The translations under genes were made by a program, and so were the position numbers. From NCBI RefSeq assembly GCF_030272615.1, contig NC_081412.1:474681657-474745656 (forward strand): a stretch of 64,000 nt of DNA. Direction: 5' to 3'. Below, piece after piece: positions 33,631-45,352 of this stretch (within the stretch, counting starts at the first letter, position 1; every line of letters starts with the position of its first letter). The DNA is from Cryptomeria japonica. Lineage: Eukaryota > Streptophyta > Pinopsida > Cupressales > Cupressaceae. Under the pieces are notes generated by a model. The model did not search any database and was not told the origin of the DNA. It saw only the letters and a list, made by a program, of their open reading frames with translations.

Positions 33631-35476
33631 AGAAACAGAGGTAAAAGATAGTGTTTTTCACTTGCAAATTGTTTTCTTTTGCATTCTGTTTCTGCTTTTT
33701 TGGTTTTGTTGGTACTGATTCTCTATGCAGAACCTTGGCATATGCATGGCAAAGACAACATATGAAACTACTAACACGTTTTATGCAGGTTTGATAGTCA
33801 AAGACTAAACATATCAAACTTCTGACTTGGGTTTTGCAGGTTACCTTGGAATACAACTAAACATTGTGTTTGAAATTAATATTTAGGCACCTAGTATGAT
33901 TTCTAAATAGGATGGAATGAATATATGTTTGCGTTGATTGTTGAGTTTGACATTGGAGTAGGAGAGTATGGTCCCATCCTTCTTAGGGTGATCAGAAATC
34001 CAGATCTTCAATACCATGCTCATGTTTTTGATTGTGTGTCACCTTTAGAGGGCCTGCCTTCCCAGCCATTTGCTTTTGCAAGCAAGTGATAATTGTGAGA
34101 AGGGAATGACCCAAAGTGAGTACGGCTAGAATACCTTGGCATTCTAACTCACTATAAACAAATACCTGATGGGCGAAAGCTTTGAAGGAAGGGTTACGTG
34201 GGAATTGTAGTTACTTGGGAAGTGATGACCCTTGAACTCTTTCTCATATCAACATCTAAGTAGGACCTCATAGTCTAAATCATGCTTGCATGACTACATT
34301 TGTTTGGTATCTTGATGGGTTTAATGTCTCAATCGTGCTTGTGTGACATCAAGGAGTAATGCTTAACAGAAATCCTTACTAAACACCTTGTATTTAGAGG
34401 CCAAAAATCCTTCTAGTTGCTTGAGAAGGACAAGTTCGGATACTTGGAAGAGATACTAAGTTCGCCATGGGGAGATTTCCATGGGGACTAATGCTTGGCT
34501 GCCTTGAGAAGTGAGTGCCATGGAGGGGAGCCCGTGGGCTCAAGCATCTATGTATTCTCCTTGAATCTCATAATGAGTCTACCTCTCAAGTACCTAATGT
34601 CCTTTCCTACCATAAGAAATTTGTTAATGAGCATGATTGTCTTGAGTCTAAGTTGAAATATCTTGTCTTCTTTGTTTTTCAAAAGTTGAATTGCATCTCA
34701 TTTCAAAAGCAAGACAAATTGATTCAAAACAAGGTTAAACATAAGAACATTTCATCCAACAAAGTTCAAAATATCTTCAAACATGGTTGTCAAACATTTT
34801 TCAAAATCTTGTCTCAACATTCATGTCACTTAGATTTAGGTTCATCCTAGGTGTCCATTTTGCAAAGTCATTGTCAACTACCAAGGTTAAGTTTCACCTA
34901 GGTCATACTCCTTTTGCATATCAATAAAAGTCATCCATTTACATGTGTCCTCTTGCATTAGAGTAATACCATTGTCATACATTTGCATTTGCATACCCTA
35001 GGTCTCTTCAACAAGCTTAGGTCATTTATCATATCATATTAGGGCCATTTGCATAGTAATTGTCCCTTTGCATATAGTGTCAAAACTAGGTTTTGTCATA
35101 CTTGAGTAATCCAAATCTTTGAAAAACCCTAAGTCATTGTTAATAAGTCTAGACCTTATCAAACCTTTTCTCTTTATGTCATTATTGTCATTTGGTCAAA
35201 CCTAGCTTAGTATCCAAGCATATGGGGGAGACTTTGTCATTTTGTCCTTTTGTCACTTGGTCCTTTTGTCCTCTGAGGTCTAGGCATCATCTCAATTTCC
35301 TAAGGGTCTCTTTTAGATTTGCATTCCAAAAAAATTGTCAAAATCTTCAAAAACAACCAAAAACATAGGTTGCATTCTTGCCATAGATTGCATTCTCATT
35401 TATTTAGTTTGCATTTAGTTGCATATCATATATTGTCCTTGAAAAGTTTCAAAAATATTGCATTTGCATAAGTGAC
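33631..35476 (+). other. Long untranslated leader of the Tat-like element
   Basis: About 1.8 kb without a recognised coding domain. A 111-codon open frame at 34515-34850 has no motif I know. Repeated TTTTGTCAT and CATTTGCAT words give it low complexity. Long leaders before gag are usual in Tat/Ogre elements. Confidence 0.6.
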
Positions 35477-37906
35477 ATGCATGTTGAAACAAGATCAAAA
35501 TCTAATAAGATGGGTGAACCAGCATATCAACCCATTGACAACATATCAAATTCGCAGTTTCAAACTAGTCAAACAGTGCAAATTGAAGGTTTATCAAACA
35601 CATCATTACCACCATATGGAATGGTTCAACTTGGACCACCTCCATTATATGAACCAGTGTTTGTACCTATGAAACTAGGACATGGGAGTGTTCCACCAAC
35701 TCCAAGAGGAAGTGCACCTTTCAATTGGAATCAACCAAACCTGCAACATGAAATTCAAACATTACATGAGGAACAAACTCTTTCACAAGGATTTGGTTCA
35801 GATCAAGGCATTCAACTAGAAACGAATCCAAATGTCCAACCAGATTCTTCATCATATTCTGATGCTTCTGATGATGTTGACATGTTCCTTCAAGATCCAA
35901 AGTTGACGAAAAAGATGGATAAATTATTGAACAAGGTCTTTAAAATGTTCCCACAAAAATATCTTAACATGATGAGTAATGTGACCTCCTTAAGTGAGCA
36001 AATCAATGTGCAAAAACAACAAGGTGGTGAGCTGTTAAGTTTCTCTCCGCATCCAAATGAAGAAAATATGCAACAAGAAACTCAACCTACCTTGATGAGT
36101 AAATGTGCTTCAAAGGCATTGACAGTGACTATTCCTCAAAAGTCACCATTTGAGACAATAAATAATCCATTATTCAACACAACACTTGTACAACAAGATC
36201 AAATGAAGACCACTCAAATATTGACAGTTGTCCCTCAACAAGAAGTGGTTCCTTACATGCATACAATTAGATCAAAATCTAAGATGCAAGAAAACTTCAT
36301 GACTGGGATGCCTGATATCACCACTGTCCAAAGCAATTCCATGATGCAACAAAGTTCTTATGCCCCATTAAGCTCAATATATTTCCCAAACACTATTGTG
36401 ATAGATCCTTCGATAATGGCAACACAAAGAGCTATGGATAGTGGTTTGCACCAACAACAATTGTTGCAACAATTGAGTAATACACAAAAGGTGCAATCGA
36501 ATGTGCAAACAAGCAATGCCCAACAACAACAATATCGCACTCGACAACAAATTTCAGCGCCTTCTACCCCATTACAAGTTAATGTGAACTTGCAACCATC
36601 CCAATGGATTGGACACACAACACAGCAAGTTAATGCAAGTGCCATACCCCATCTTAAGGAGAAACAACCAAAACCACCCAAACAAAGTTTTTTGCAAATG
36701 ATGGGATATACACCGCAACAACAATTGGCACAAAGTCAACAAATTCTGATTCGTCAGCATCAACAACAACATGTGCCTCAATATGTGCTAAGACAAACAA
36801 GCTATCATATTTCACAACCGCAATTGGCACCTGTGCAATATCAACAACATCCTCAATTGCAATATCAACCTAGGCCACAAGAAGCACAACAATAAGGTCA
36901 ATATCAAGGCATGGGACAACCACAACAACAAGAGATGTACCAAGAACATTATATGTCAGAGACACCAAAAATGGCCATTTTAGAGCATCAACAACCGATC
37001 GGAAACACGATGTATCAACAAAGAGTACCCACTAGGATTAATGATGGACCTCCACAATCTGATACAATTGCGCAATAGCTTGAGAAGTTGCAATGACAAG
37101 TTGATGCATTAGAAACTAAAGGAACAAAGAAGTTGTATATAGATTAGGATTTATGTCCTAATCCATTTGATAAGAGCTTATACATGCCTCCATTCCCTAA
37201 ACATTTTGAGGCACCTAATTTTGAGAAATATAAAGGGAATGGCAATCCAAAAGATCACATTCGAGCATTTTTCATGGCATGTACTAAAGTGAGTTATGAG
37301 GAAACATATTTAATGCGCTTATTTGTGTGAAGTCTCATTGGACAAGCCATGGATTGGTATTCGCATCTGCCAGGAAATATAAAGACTTGGTCTGAATTGG
37401 CTCAAAAGTTTATATCTCACTTCGCATTCAACATCGACAGTGACGTGACCATGTCAGATTTATGCAACACCAAGAAAAAGCAAGGTGAGCCGTTAGTGAA
37501 TCTGTTTATCCAAAATTTGGTCCCATAAATGATGTACGAACTAAAATTGAAAAGTCCCAGTACTATTGAGAAACTCATTAAGAAAGGGATGAATATTGAA
37601 ACTGCTCTTGTAGCTAAGGGAATCATTAAGCTCAACAAAGATAGTGACAACACGAACAATTCAAGGGACATAAATAGATTTTGGTATAAGAACAAGAATG
37701 TCACTAATGATGGAGTTGTTGATGCAAGAGCGGTAAATGCAAATCAACCCCCATTCACAATCAAGAAATTGAGTGTTCCTAATATGTCAACTGTGGAACA
37801 AAATCAAACATCAATGAGCAATGTTACTCAACAGCCACAATACCAACAGCATCCTCAGCAATACACTCAACAATATAATCAACAACAAGGCCAGCAACAA
37901 AATTAG
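35477..37906 (+). pseudogene. gag: Tat-like Gag with Gln-rich N-terminal region
   Basis: The ATG at 35477 opens a 472-codon frame that is very rich in Gln (runs such as QQQLLQQL, QHQQQHVPQ), ends at TAA (36893-36895), and continues in the same frame with scattered stops. The Gag core at about 37180-37640 has the Tat/Ogre pattern: a PPFPKHFEAPNFEKYKGN block, a GNPKDHIRAFFMAC block, GQAMDWYSHLP and WSELAQKFISHF. A second Gln-rich tract lies at 37830-37900. There is no frameshift across this 2.4 kb, only stops at codons that one C-to-T change could create (for example TAG at about 37076, TGA in FV-stop-SLIG near 37327, TAA at about 37526). A Gln-rich 470-residue extension before the capsid core is longer than in most Ty3/gypsy Gag proteins. 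Inactive as it stands. Confidence 0.85.
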
Positions 37907-37957
37907 CAGCGCAAACCTTTTCGATCAAGGGATGGACCTCCTCGATAATTTACACCA

Positions 37958-38320
37958 TTGGGAGAGCCTATTGAATCAGTAATGAAACAATTAATACAAG
38001 CAAAATTTATTAAGCTCCCAGATATCAAGGCAGAACCAGTGGTAAAACCACACTGGTGGAATGATAATGCATACTATGAGTATCATCAGTCAAAAGGACA
38101 TAAAACCATGTCATGTTTTCAGTTGAAACATATGATTCAAGACTTGTTAGAGCAAGGAGTAATTGAGATAGATATGCCCAACGTGACCTCTAACACTGAT
38201 CATACCATTTTCAAAACTCCTTTGCTTGATCATGACAAGGGTAAAGTGTCTTCTTCAAACTCTACCCAAACAGAAAATTACATAAATACTGGTTATAACA
38301 ATGTCATCAATTGTTTCTGA
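37958..38320 (+). pseudogene. Tat-like Gag C-terminal Cys/His segment
   Basis: In frame with Gag and bounded by stops. The HWWNDNAYYEYHQSKGHKT block followed by CFQLKHMIQDLLEQG matches the Tat/Ogre region CxYH...GH...C.LKHKIQDLI just after the Gag core, thought to replace the usual CCHC knuckle. The first Cys of the pattern appears as Tyr here, so metal binding is doubtful. Confidence 0.7.
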
Positions 38321-38461
38321 TCATCAAATGAGTATGTTTCCACCCTAAGAATAAAAGAACAAGATCCTTCTTGTGCGGTCACCACTCGTCGATCCAAAAT
38401 AGTCCTGAAAGGAGCTCCTGTAGCTCCTTCCAAACCAATTCCTGCAAGTCAGTATAATCTC

Positions 38462-39196
38462 TTGGATCATCTAGGAAAGACACATACACAAATATCAATC
38501 CTTGAGTTGTTGAAAATGTCCCCCATGCATCGTGCAGTCCTAGATAAAGCTTTAATTGAGTCCACTGTCCTGACAGACATTGATGTTGACCAGTTTCAAG
38601 CCCAAATTGGACATCTAGCTATTTCCCAAAATGTCGCATTTTCTGATAATGATATCTCACCTGATAAACTCCCTCATAATGATCCTTTACACCTTTAAGT
38701 CTTTGTCCATAATTTCAAAATCCGACAAGTCTTGATAGATGGCAGAATGGGTCTTAATATTTGTACCTTGAGAGTGGTCATTGGCCTTGGATATACAAAA
38801 AATGACATTGATGCTTCCAGAAGAATAACAATCAAAGCATATGATGATGCTAAGCGCCCATCTAAAGGGCTAATTACATTGCCTATCAGAGTCGGTCCAG
38901 TGACAAAAAACACTTTCTTGCAAGTCTTAGACCTTGATCTCCCTTACAATATGATTCTTGGCCGTCCCTGGATCCATGCAATGAAAGCAGTTCCATCCAC
39001 CTATCATCAATGTTTAAAATATCCTCATAATGGAACTGAGATAACAATTCCAGGAGATCCTAATCCATTTCAATTTTGTGCTTCCCTAAAGGATTCTCCG
39101 CAGCAGCAAGTCCCAGTCAATAGAGAGGCCAAATCACATAGTTATGTGGATCCCAATGAATTGTTAGATGCTGTCAAAGGAAAATTGAAGATATAG
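38462..39196 (+). pseudogene. Tat-like aspartic protease
   Basis: Two open stretches (38462-38698 and 38732-39196) in one frame are separated by a TAA at 38696. The protease has the expected blocks: VLIDGRMGLNICTL at about 38730-38765 (relatives have DGG or DGS where this copy has DGR), ITLPIRVGPVT near 38875, and LGRPWIHAMKAVPS near 38955-39000. It would cleave the polyprotein. The altered active-site neighbour and the stops make activity unlikely. Confidence 0.8.
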
Positions 39197-39220
39197 GACC
39201 AAGGATGTGGAGAATATTCA

Positions 39221-40297
39221 ATGGATCAAACATTCCTCATCGATAATTTACCAATATCTCCAAAATCATATGGCAAACTGCATTTGTTGCAAAAGGAACC
39301 TAAGGTGGTTATTCAATATCAGCCTCCCACTACATTTACAAGATGTGGTGAACTTGACAAAGAAACTTTAGATGATGATGTTATAGATTGGCTTTATAAG
39401 GATCGAACTGAGACCCCACCTATCAGGTTACTAGTGGAATGGTACAGCAAAGGATTTACTATGCTGCAAAAGAAAGGATATGATGGCTGTAGTGGCTTAG
39501 GCCTGGATAAAAATGGAAGGCTAGAACCTGTTATACCCAAGAGGCGACCTCCAACTTTAGGGTTAGGTTTTGTACCATTGCGAATTGGATCCTCATCTAC
39601 CAAAGTAACCATGTGTGGAAAAGGGCGTGACTCTGATGATGAAATAACACCTAAGGATACCCAACCCGAAACTGATTCCAATGAATGGGAGTGGAGTTCT
39701 CTTTCTTCTAGCTCCTATGCCCTTGACAATATTTTCCTTGACCTTGATAATTTGCCTATGGAAGAAAAACATGAAATAACTCCTCTTCCTAAAACATGTC
39801 CTAATGCTTGGATAGAGTCATTCTGGGATCCAAGCTCCGAATCTGATACAAGCAGTTCGGATAGTGATACCACAGATGTTTACATCTTTACCATATCAGC
39901 CCTCTCTCTCCTTAAAACCGATGATGACATGCCCCTCATCTATCCCCAGCTTGTCCAACGTGACCAACAAGAACCACTCACATTGGACTATTTTCAAAAT
40001 GATGAAGCAATTGCAGAATTCCTTGGACTACGAGAAGGCATACCACAAGGTGATCATAATGTAGGATTTGCTATTGACCTAGATTCCATGACATATTTTG
40101 GGGAGTCAACTCCATCATCCAGTCATCAAAATGAAAAAAGAAAAGAAAAAGTAAAAAATCAAAAGAATACATCTTTGAGTGAAAACCGTAAGGCACTCTC
40201 TAATCATGCGAAAGTAAAAATAAAAGACGTACATGCAGGTGAAAACCTCTCTGAGGCACCCAAAGGTGGAAGAGTGGACATACCCCTATCAAGTTAG
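39221..40297 (+). pseudogene. Linker with G-patch-like motif between Tat protease and reverse transcriptase
   Basis: An open frame of 358 codons, in frame with its neighbours. At about residues 78-105 it has GFTMLQKKGYDGCSGLGLDKNG followed by a Pro-rich block ending in GLGF. This fits the glycine pattern of G-patch motifs, RNA-binding segments also found behind some retroviral and plant gypsy proteases. The rest is acidic and Ser-rich (SSLSSSSYALDN, SSESDTSSSDSDTTD) and ends in a Lys-rich stretch. The G-patch reading is inference from the glycine spacing. Confidence 0.6.
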
Positions 40298-41593
40298 GAT
40301 AAATCAACATTGCTTGTGGAAATGACCAAAGAAATCAATTTGGGCACACCTGACAACCCTAAGGTCATTCATTTTGCTGCTTCTCTATCAAAATAGGAAA
40401 AGATAGATTTTGTTAATTTCTTTCTTGAGAAGAAGATCAGCTTTGCATGGTCCTATGCAGATATGCTTGGCCTCGATCCAGAATTAGTCCTTCATCATTT
40501 GCCATTAAAAGCAGATTCCAAGCCTGTCAAACAAAAACTTAGAAAGATGCATCCCCAGGTGGCTCTTTTGGTCAAGGTAGAACTGAAAAAATTACTGGAT
40601 GTGGGCTTCATCAGACCCATCGATTATGCAGATTGGATTTCAAATTTAGTACCAATTAGCAAAGTAACTAGGGGCATCAGAATCTGCATGGATTTCAGGG
40701 ATCTTAATAAAGCATGCCCTAAAGATGATTTTCCATTACCAAATATCAACATCATAGCTGACATGACTACTAGATATGAGATGCTCTCATTGATGGATGG
40801 TTTCTCTGGCTATAACCAAATTCGCATTGCTCCTTAAGACCAACATAAGACTGCATTCACATGTGCTTCGGGTACCTACTATTGGAATGTGATGCCCTTC
40901 GGCCTTAAAAATGTAGGTGCAACATATCAAAGAGTGATGATGACAATTCTCCATGATTTCATGCATACTTTGATGGAGGACTATGTTGATGACTTATTAT
41001 GCAAATATGTCACAAGAGATAGTCATTTAGCCATCTTGGGCCCAATCTTTGACCGAATGGAGACCTACAAGCTTAGACTCAATCCAAAGAAGTGTGTCTT
41101 TAGTGTCACAGCTAGCAAATTACTAGGGTACATTGTTTCTCACAGAGGCATTGAAGTCAACCCGGCTAAGGTGAAAGCAATAATGGACATGCCTCCTCCT
41201 TCTAATCTCCGTCAACTAAGAAGTCAGCAAGGAAAGCTACAGTCAATCTGCCACTTCATAGCTCAGTTGGTCAACAAATGTCATCCATTCCAGGATCTAT
41301 TGCATAAAGGTGTCGCTTTTAAATGGACTGAGCAATGTCAATCAGCCTTTCAAGCTCTCAAAGACTATTTGTTGTTGCTACCTATTCTAATGCCTCCTAT
41401 AAAAGGAAAGCCATTCATATTGTATATTTCTGCAACTGAAACGACACTAGGAGTTCTCTTGGCCCAACAAGATGAGAATGGCAAAGAGCGAGCTATTTAT
41501 TATATCAGCCAGACATTAGTAGGCTATGAGCTAAATTATTCAACTATTGAACGGGCATGCTTAGTAGTGGTATTTGCAACACAGAAGCTTTGA
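40298..41593 (+). pseudogene. pol: Tat-like reverse transcriptase and first RNase H
   Basis: All in one frame, with stops at 40301-40303, about 40396, and 40835-40837. Reverse transcriptase blocks: KKLLDVGFIRPIDYADW, RICMDFRDLNKACPKDDFPL, a DGFSGYNQI block, MPFGLKNVGATYQR and the catalytic YVDDLL at about 40982-40998. The connection and first RNase H run to 41593, ending AIYYISQTLVGYELNYSTIER. This RNase H reads LYISATETTLGVLL where an active enzyme has an Asp in the YxDAS-like position, so it has probably lost catalysis. That is known for Tat elements, which rely on a second RNase H. Confidence 0.85.
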
Positions 41594-41599
41594 CATTAT

Positions 41600-42436
41600 A
41601 TGTTAAATCATCAAACATTACTGGTTGCAAAAATTGATCCCCTAAAATACTTGCTTAGTAGAGCAGCTTTGACGGGTTGCCTAGCAAAGTGGGTTATGAT
41701 CCTCAGTGAATTTGATATTGAGTATATGGAGCGAAAGGCGATAAAAGGACAATTTATAGTAGATCAACTTGCAGAGGCTCCTATTTATGATGATCATCCC
41801 ATGTTGACCGATTTTCTAGATGAATCAGTCTTTGCTCTCACATCTTCTAATGAATGGAAGCTATACTTTGATGGATCCCATACCAAGTTCGGGTCCGGAG
41901 CCGGCATCTTGTTTGTCACCCCTCAAGGTGATGCTATTCCCAAGTCCTACAAAATAACTTTTCATTGTACCAATAACATTGCAGAGTATGAAGCACTGGT
42001 CACAGGACTCCGAGTAGCGGTCCACTAGAATATCACACATTTGCAAGTCTATGGAGATTCTCAATTAGTCATCCGACAAGTGAATGATGACTACGAAACA
42101 AAAGATGAAAAGCTTATTCCCTATAAGCATATGGTAGATTTATTCAAGACAAAATTCACAGCTATCCATTTTAGTCAAGTTCCAAGAATGCAAAACAAGC
42201 CGGCAGATGCAATGGCTATGATCGCTTCCATGTTAAATATGCCCCACAATATGGACAAATGTGAACTTTTGGTTGAACAATTTCTTGTCCCTTCTTTTGA
42301 CATTCCGACAGCAAATGTGATGTGCGTTCTTGTTGGTCCTAACTCCCCGTGGTACAATGATGTATATCAATATTTAAAATCTCAAACCTTACCACCTAAC
42401 CTTTCCGCTAACCAACATCGAGCCTTCATCCAATAG
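41600..42436 (+). pseudogene. pol: Tat-like connection and second (archaeal-type) RNase H
   Basis: The frame continues after a TGA at 41591-41593. Residues of the DEDD active site are all readable: D in LYFDGSHTKFGSGAG (about 41870), E in NNIAEYEALVTGL (about 41985), D in LQVYGDSQLVI (about 42055) and D in NKPADAMAMI (about 42205). A TAG at 42026-42028 separates the second and third. This extra RNase H, of the type called archaeal-like, is the hallmark of the plant Tat lineage. It would degrade template RNA during reverse transcription. Confidence 0.85.
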
Positions 42437-42505
42437 ATAGCCAAACATGTCATCATCGCCGACACCCTTTACCATCATTCCTTTGACCATACCCTCCTCA
42501 AGTGT

Positions 42506-43580
42506 TTGGATTCTGATGAAGCACAAATGGCTTTACACGAGGTTCAAGATGGTATATGTGGGGGCCATTTCAATGGTCTGAGCTTAGCCAAAAAGTTGAT
42601 TCGTGCTGGGTATTATTGGCCCACTCTAGAAAAGGATGTTCATGATTTTGTTAAGAAGTGCTACAAATGCCAGATCCATGGAAACTATATTCATGCACTA
42701 GCCCAAGAGCTTCATTCTGTCATATCTTCGTGGCCCTTTTCTCAATGGGGATTGGATCTTATTGGAAAGATTCACCCGACATCTGCAAATGGACACATGT
42801 TCATCATCACAGCCACAGAGTATTTTACAAAATGGATCGAGGCTATCCCCATGACCTATATCACTGGTGTGCAAATTTCAAAATTCCTACTGAATTATAT
42901 CATATGCAGATATGGGGTTCCCCTTTCCATAGTCACAGATAATGGTCGTCCCTTCAGGAATAAAGATGTCAAGGAGCTCTGTGAAAAGTTTCATATCCAA
43001 CATCATTTCTCTAGTCCATACTATGAACAGGGGAATGGTCAAGCTGAAACATCAAATAAAACCATTATCAATATCCTGAAAAAGGTTGTCAATGATGCTA
43101 GTTGAGATTGGCATGTACAGTTGAATCCAACACTATGGGCTTATTGCACTTCTATCCTTGGTGTATGGTGTGGAAGCCATTTTACCCTTGGAAGTGGAGA
43201 TTCCTTCCTTGCCTGTTTCCTTGCAACATCTGATTGATGATGAGATGCACAAAGTCTCTCAGTTGCATCAGCTTGAGATGTTAGATGAGAAACGTCAGAC
43301 AACCCTAACACATTTGCAAGCATATCAAAACCGTCTCCGTCGCTCTTATAATAAGAAGGTCAAAGGGCGACACTTCGAAATGGGAGATCTGGTTTTAAAG
43401 GCAAACCCTAAGAATGCACAGTCTACTGACATCATCAAAGGTAAGTTTGAACCTAATTGGGTTGGGCCTTTCATAGTGAGTGTAGCCTATGGCTTGGGGG
43501 CATATCAGCTTGCCACTCGAGAAGGTGAACCTTTGTCTGATCCTATAAATAGCATGCACCTTCGCAAGTACTGGGCATAA
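42506..43580 (+). pseudogene. pol: Tat-like integrase
   Basis: The N-terminal zinc-binding part has LHEVQDGICGGHFNGLSLAKK with C-x2-C in KKCYKCQIHG (about 42650-42680). The DDE core has D in GLDLIGKIHP (about 42755), D in IVTDNGRPF (about 42938) and E in GNGQAETSNK (about 43040). A TGA ends this frame at 43103-43105. The C-terminal part (43158-43580) is in another frame, the only frameshift in the whole 8-kb polyprotein, and includes VYGVEAILPLEVEIPS, a GRHFEMGDLVLK block and KGKFEPNWVGPF, all typical of Tat integrase tails. There is no chromodomain. Confidence 0.85.
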
Positions 43581-43976
43581 TTTTCTATCAGCCCTTCTTC
43601 AAGTATGATCCTGGCAAAATGCAAAAAAATCAAAAAAGCAAAAAATACAAAAAAATTGAAAAACCAAAAAAGTAAAAAAAAAAAAAAGCAAAAGAGAAAA
43701 AGAGCAAAAAAGTAAAGAAAAATGATTCACCCTCTAGTGAAAACCTAGCAAACAGGCGCCATGTGTAACAAGATCATTGCTCCATCATCTGTTATGACCT
43801 CTAGCTATGCTTTCTCTTGGCCGGTTTATCATGTCTATCTTTGTCTTGACCCAATGTTATGTTCCAAGCCTGTGATTGGTCAACATCATTGTCTTGCATA
43901 CTCTGGTTTCTTGTACATATGTCTTTCAAATGTGCATTGGGTGTGTTCCCCTTGTCATGATCAATCATTGGGACTT
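43581..43976 (+). other. A-rich 3' sequence after Tat pol
   Basis: Starts with about 130 bp of almost pure A/G with AAAAAAGCAAAAAA-type words (43615-43720), then ordinary sequence. No recognised coding domain. Confidence 0.5.
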
Positions 43977-44235
43977 TTAAAAATTGAAAAATGTCCTGAA
44001 ATAATTCAAAAAAAATTGAAAAATGTCCTGAAATAATTCAAAAAAAAATTGAAAAATTTCCTGAAATAATTCAAAAAAATTGAAAAATGTCCTGAAATAA
44101 ATCATAAAAATTGAAAACTGTCCTGAAATAATTCAAACAAAATTGAAAAATGTCCTGAAATAATTCAAAAAAATCGAATAAAGTCCAGAAAAAATCCCTA
44201 AAAAAATCAAATAAAGTCCTGAAAAAAAAAAATGA
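43977..44235 (+). repeat. About eight tandem 31-35-bp repeats in the Tat 3' region
   Basis: Units of the form AATTGAAAAATGTCCTGAAA followed by TAATTCAAAAAA. The first six are well kept; the last two are diverged (AATCGAATAAAGTCC). Tandem repeats between pol and the 3' LTR are common in Tat/Ogre elements and sometimes seed satellite DNA. Confidence 0.9.
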
Positions 44236-45352
44236 ACACAAAAAAATTTGTAAAATCTCGAGAATCAAAAACAAAAATAATAATAAATATCCCCTTTGTG
44301 CATAGACAGATCCTTGAGAATCCCTCCAATGACATGCAATCCAATGCTATGCTTTAATGAAATCATGCATTAACAGATGAACTTTTTCACTCAAACCAAA
44401 CATTCAAACTGATCACAATTGTCTTCTCAATCGAACATCAGCATCAATATCATTTGTCCTTGTCACTACTATCATGGGTCTTATACAGGGTGTGGTATAC
44501 TCAAAACTAGACTGTGTCCTATCTTAGATGGGATACCGCATATCCTAAAACTAGACAGCATGATCGTTCTATCAGCACTTTCAACTTTTGACAATGAAGA
44601 TCAAGATGTTTGTTTGATTTGTTGGAATTTGTGCATCTTATCTTTTTACTGATTTATCTTTGGCTTCGGTCATGTTCTTATGTTGCTCGATGATGTCACT
44701 AAGTGATTTAGAGTGACTGGGATGGTTCATGGTCCTTTTCTTTTTTGTTGTTGTGATTGTTGTTTGTCTACGATGTGTCCGTCTTTTGCAAAAAAGGTTG
44801 CATTTCAGCTTTGGTCTTCAATGCCATGATGCTACGCATCCATTTTGCTACATTAAAATAAAGGTTCTCACCTACAAAGTGCATTACTGAAAGAAAGTTT
44901 TTCTTCATCTGTAACTATCCTCTATCTCATTTTCTTTGTCTCTAACATTTCTTCCATCAATTCAGATAGTCAGTTCGGTCTAGTGCTCCAATTTCCCACA
45001 CACATATGCTGCATCCTGCATTCATTGGTTAGTACATTTGCATTATATCAAACATCACATCAAGAATCACATCACGCATTTTATCCATTTCATATTATAA
45101 ACGCATCAAAAACACATAAAAAATGCATCCATACATGTTCCACAATGGTACATAAATAGTGCATAAGTCATCCATACATGAAAATAACATCAGTCATAAC
45201 ACATTGCATCCCATCATATCGATGCATATCATATCATATATCAACATAATATCGGAGTACAAAATTGGACTCTCTGTCCTAAGTATGGCCCACAGGCTGA
45301 CTACATCATGTCACACTACATATGTCTCTATCATAAGGAGTACGTGCCTCTA
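44236..45352. other. Unassigned Tat 3' sequence
   Basis: No recognised ORF or repeat. CATCAAAA and ATCATATC words are frequent near 45050-45250. Confidence 0.4.
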
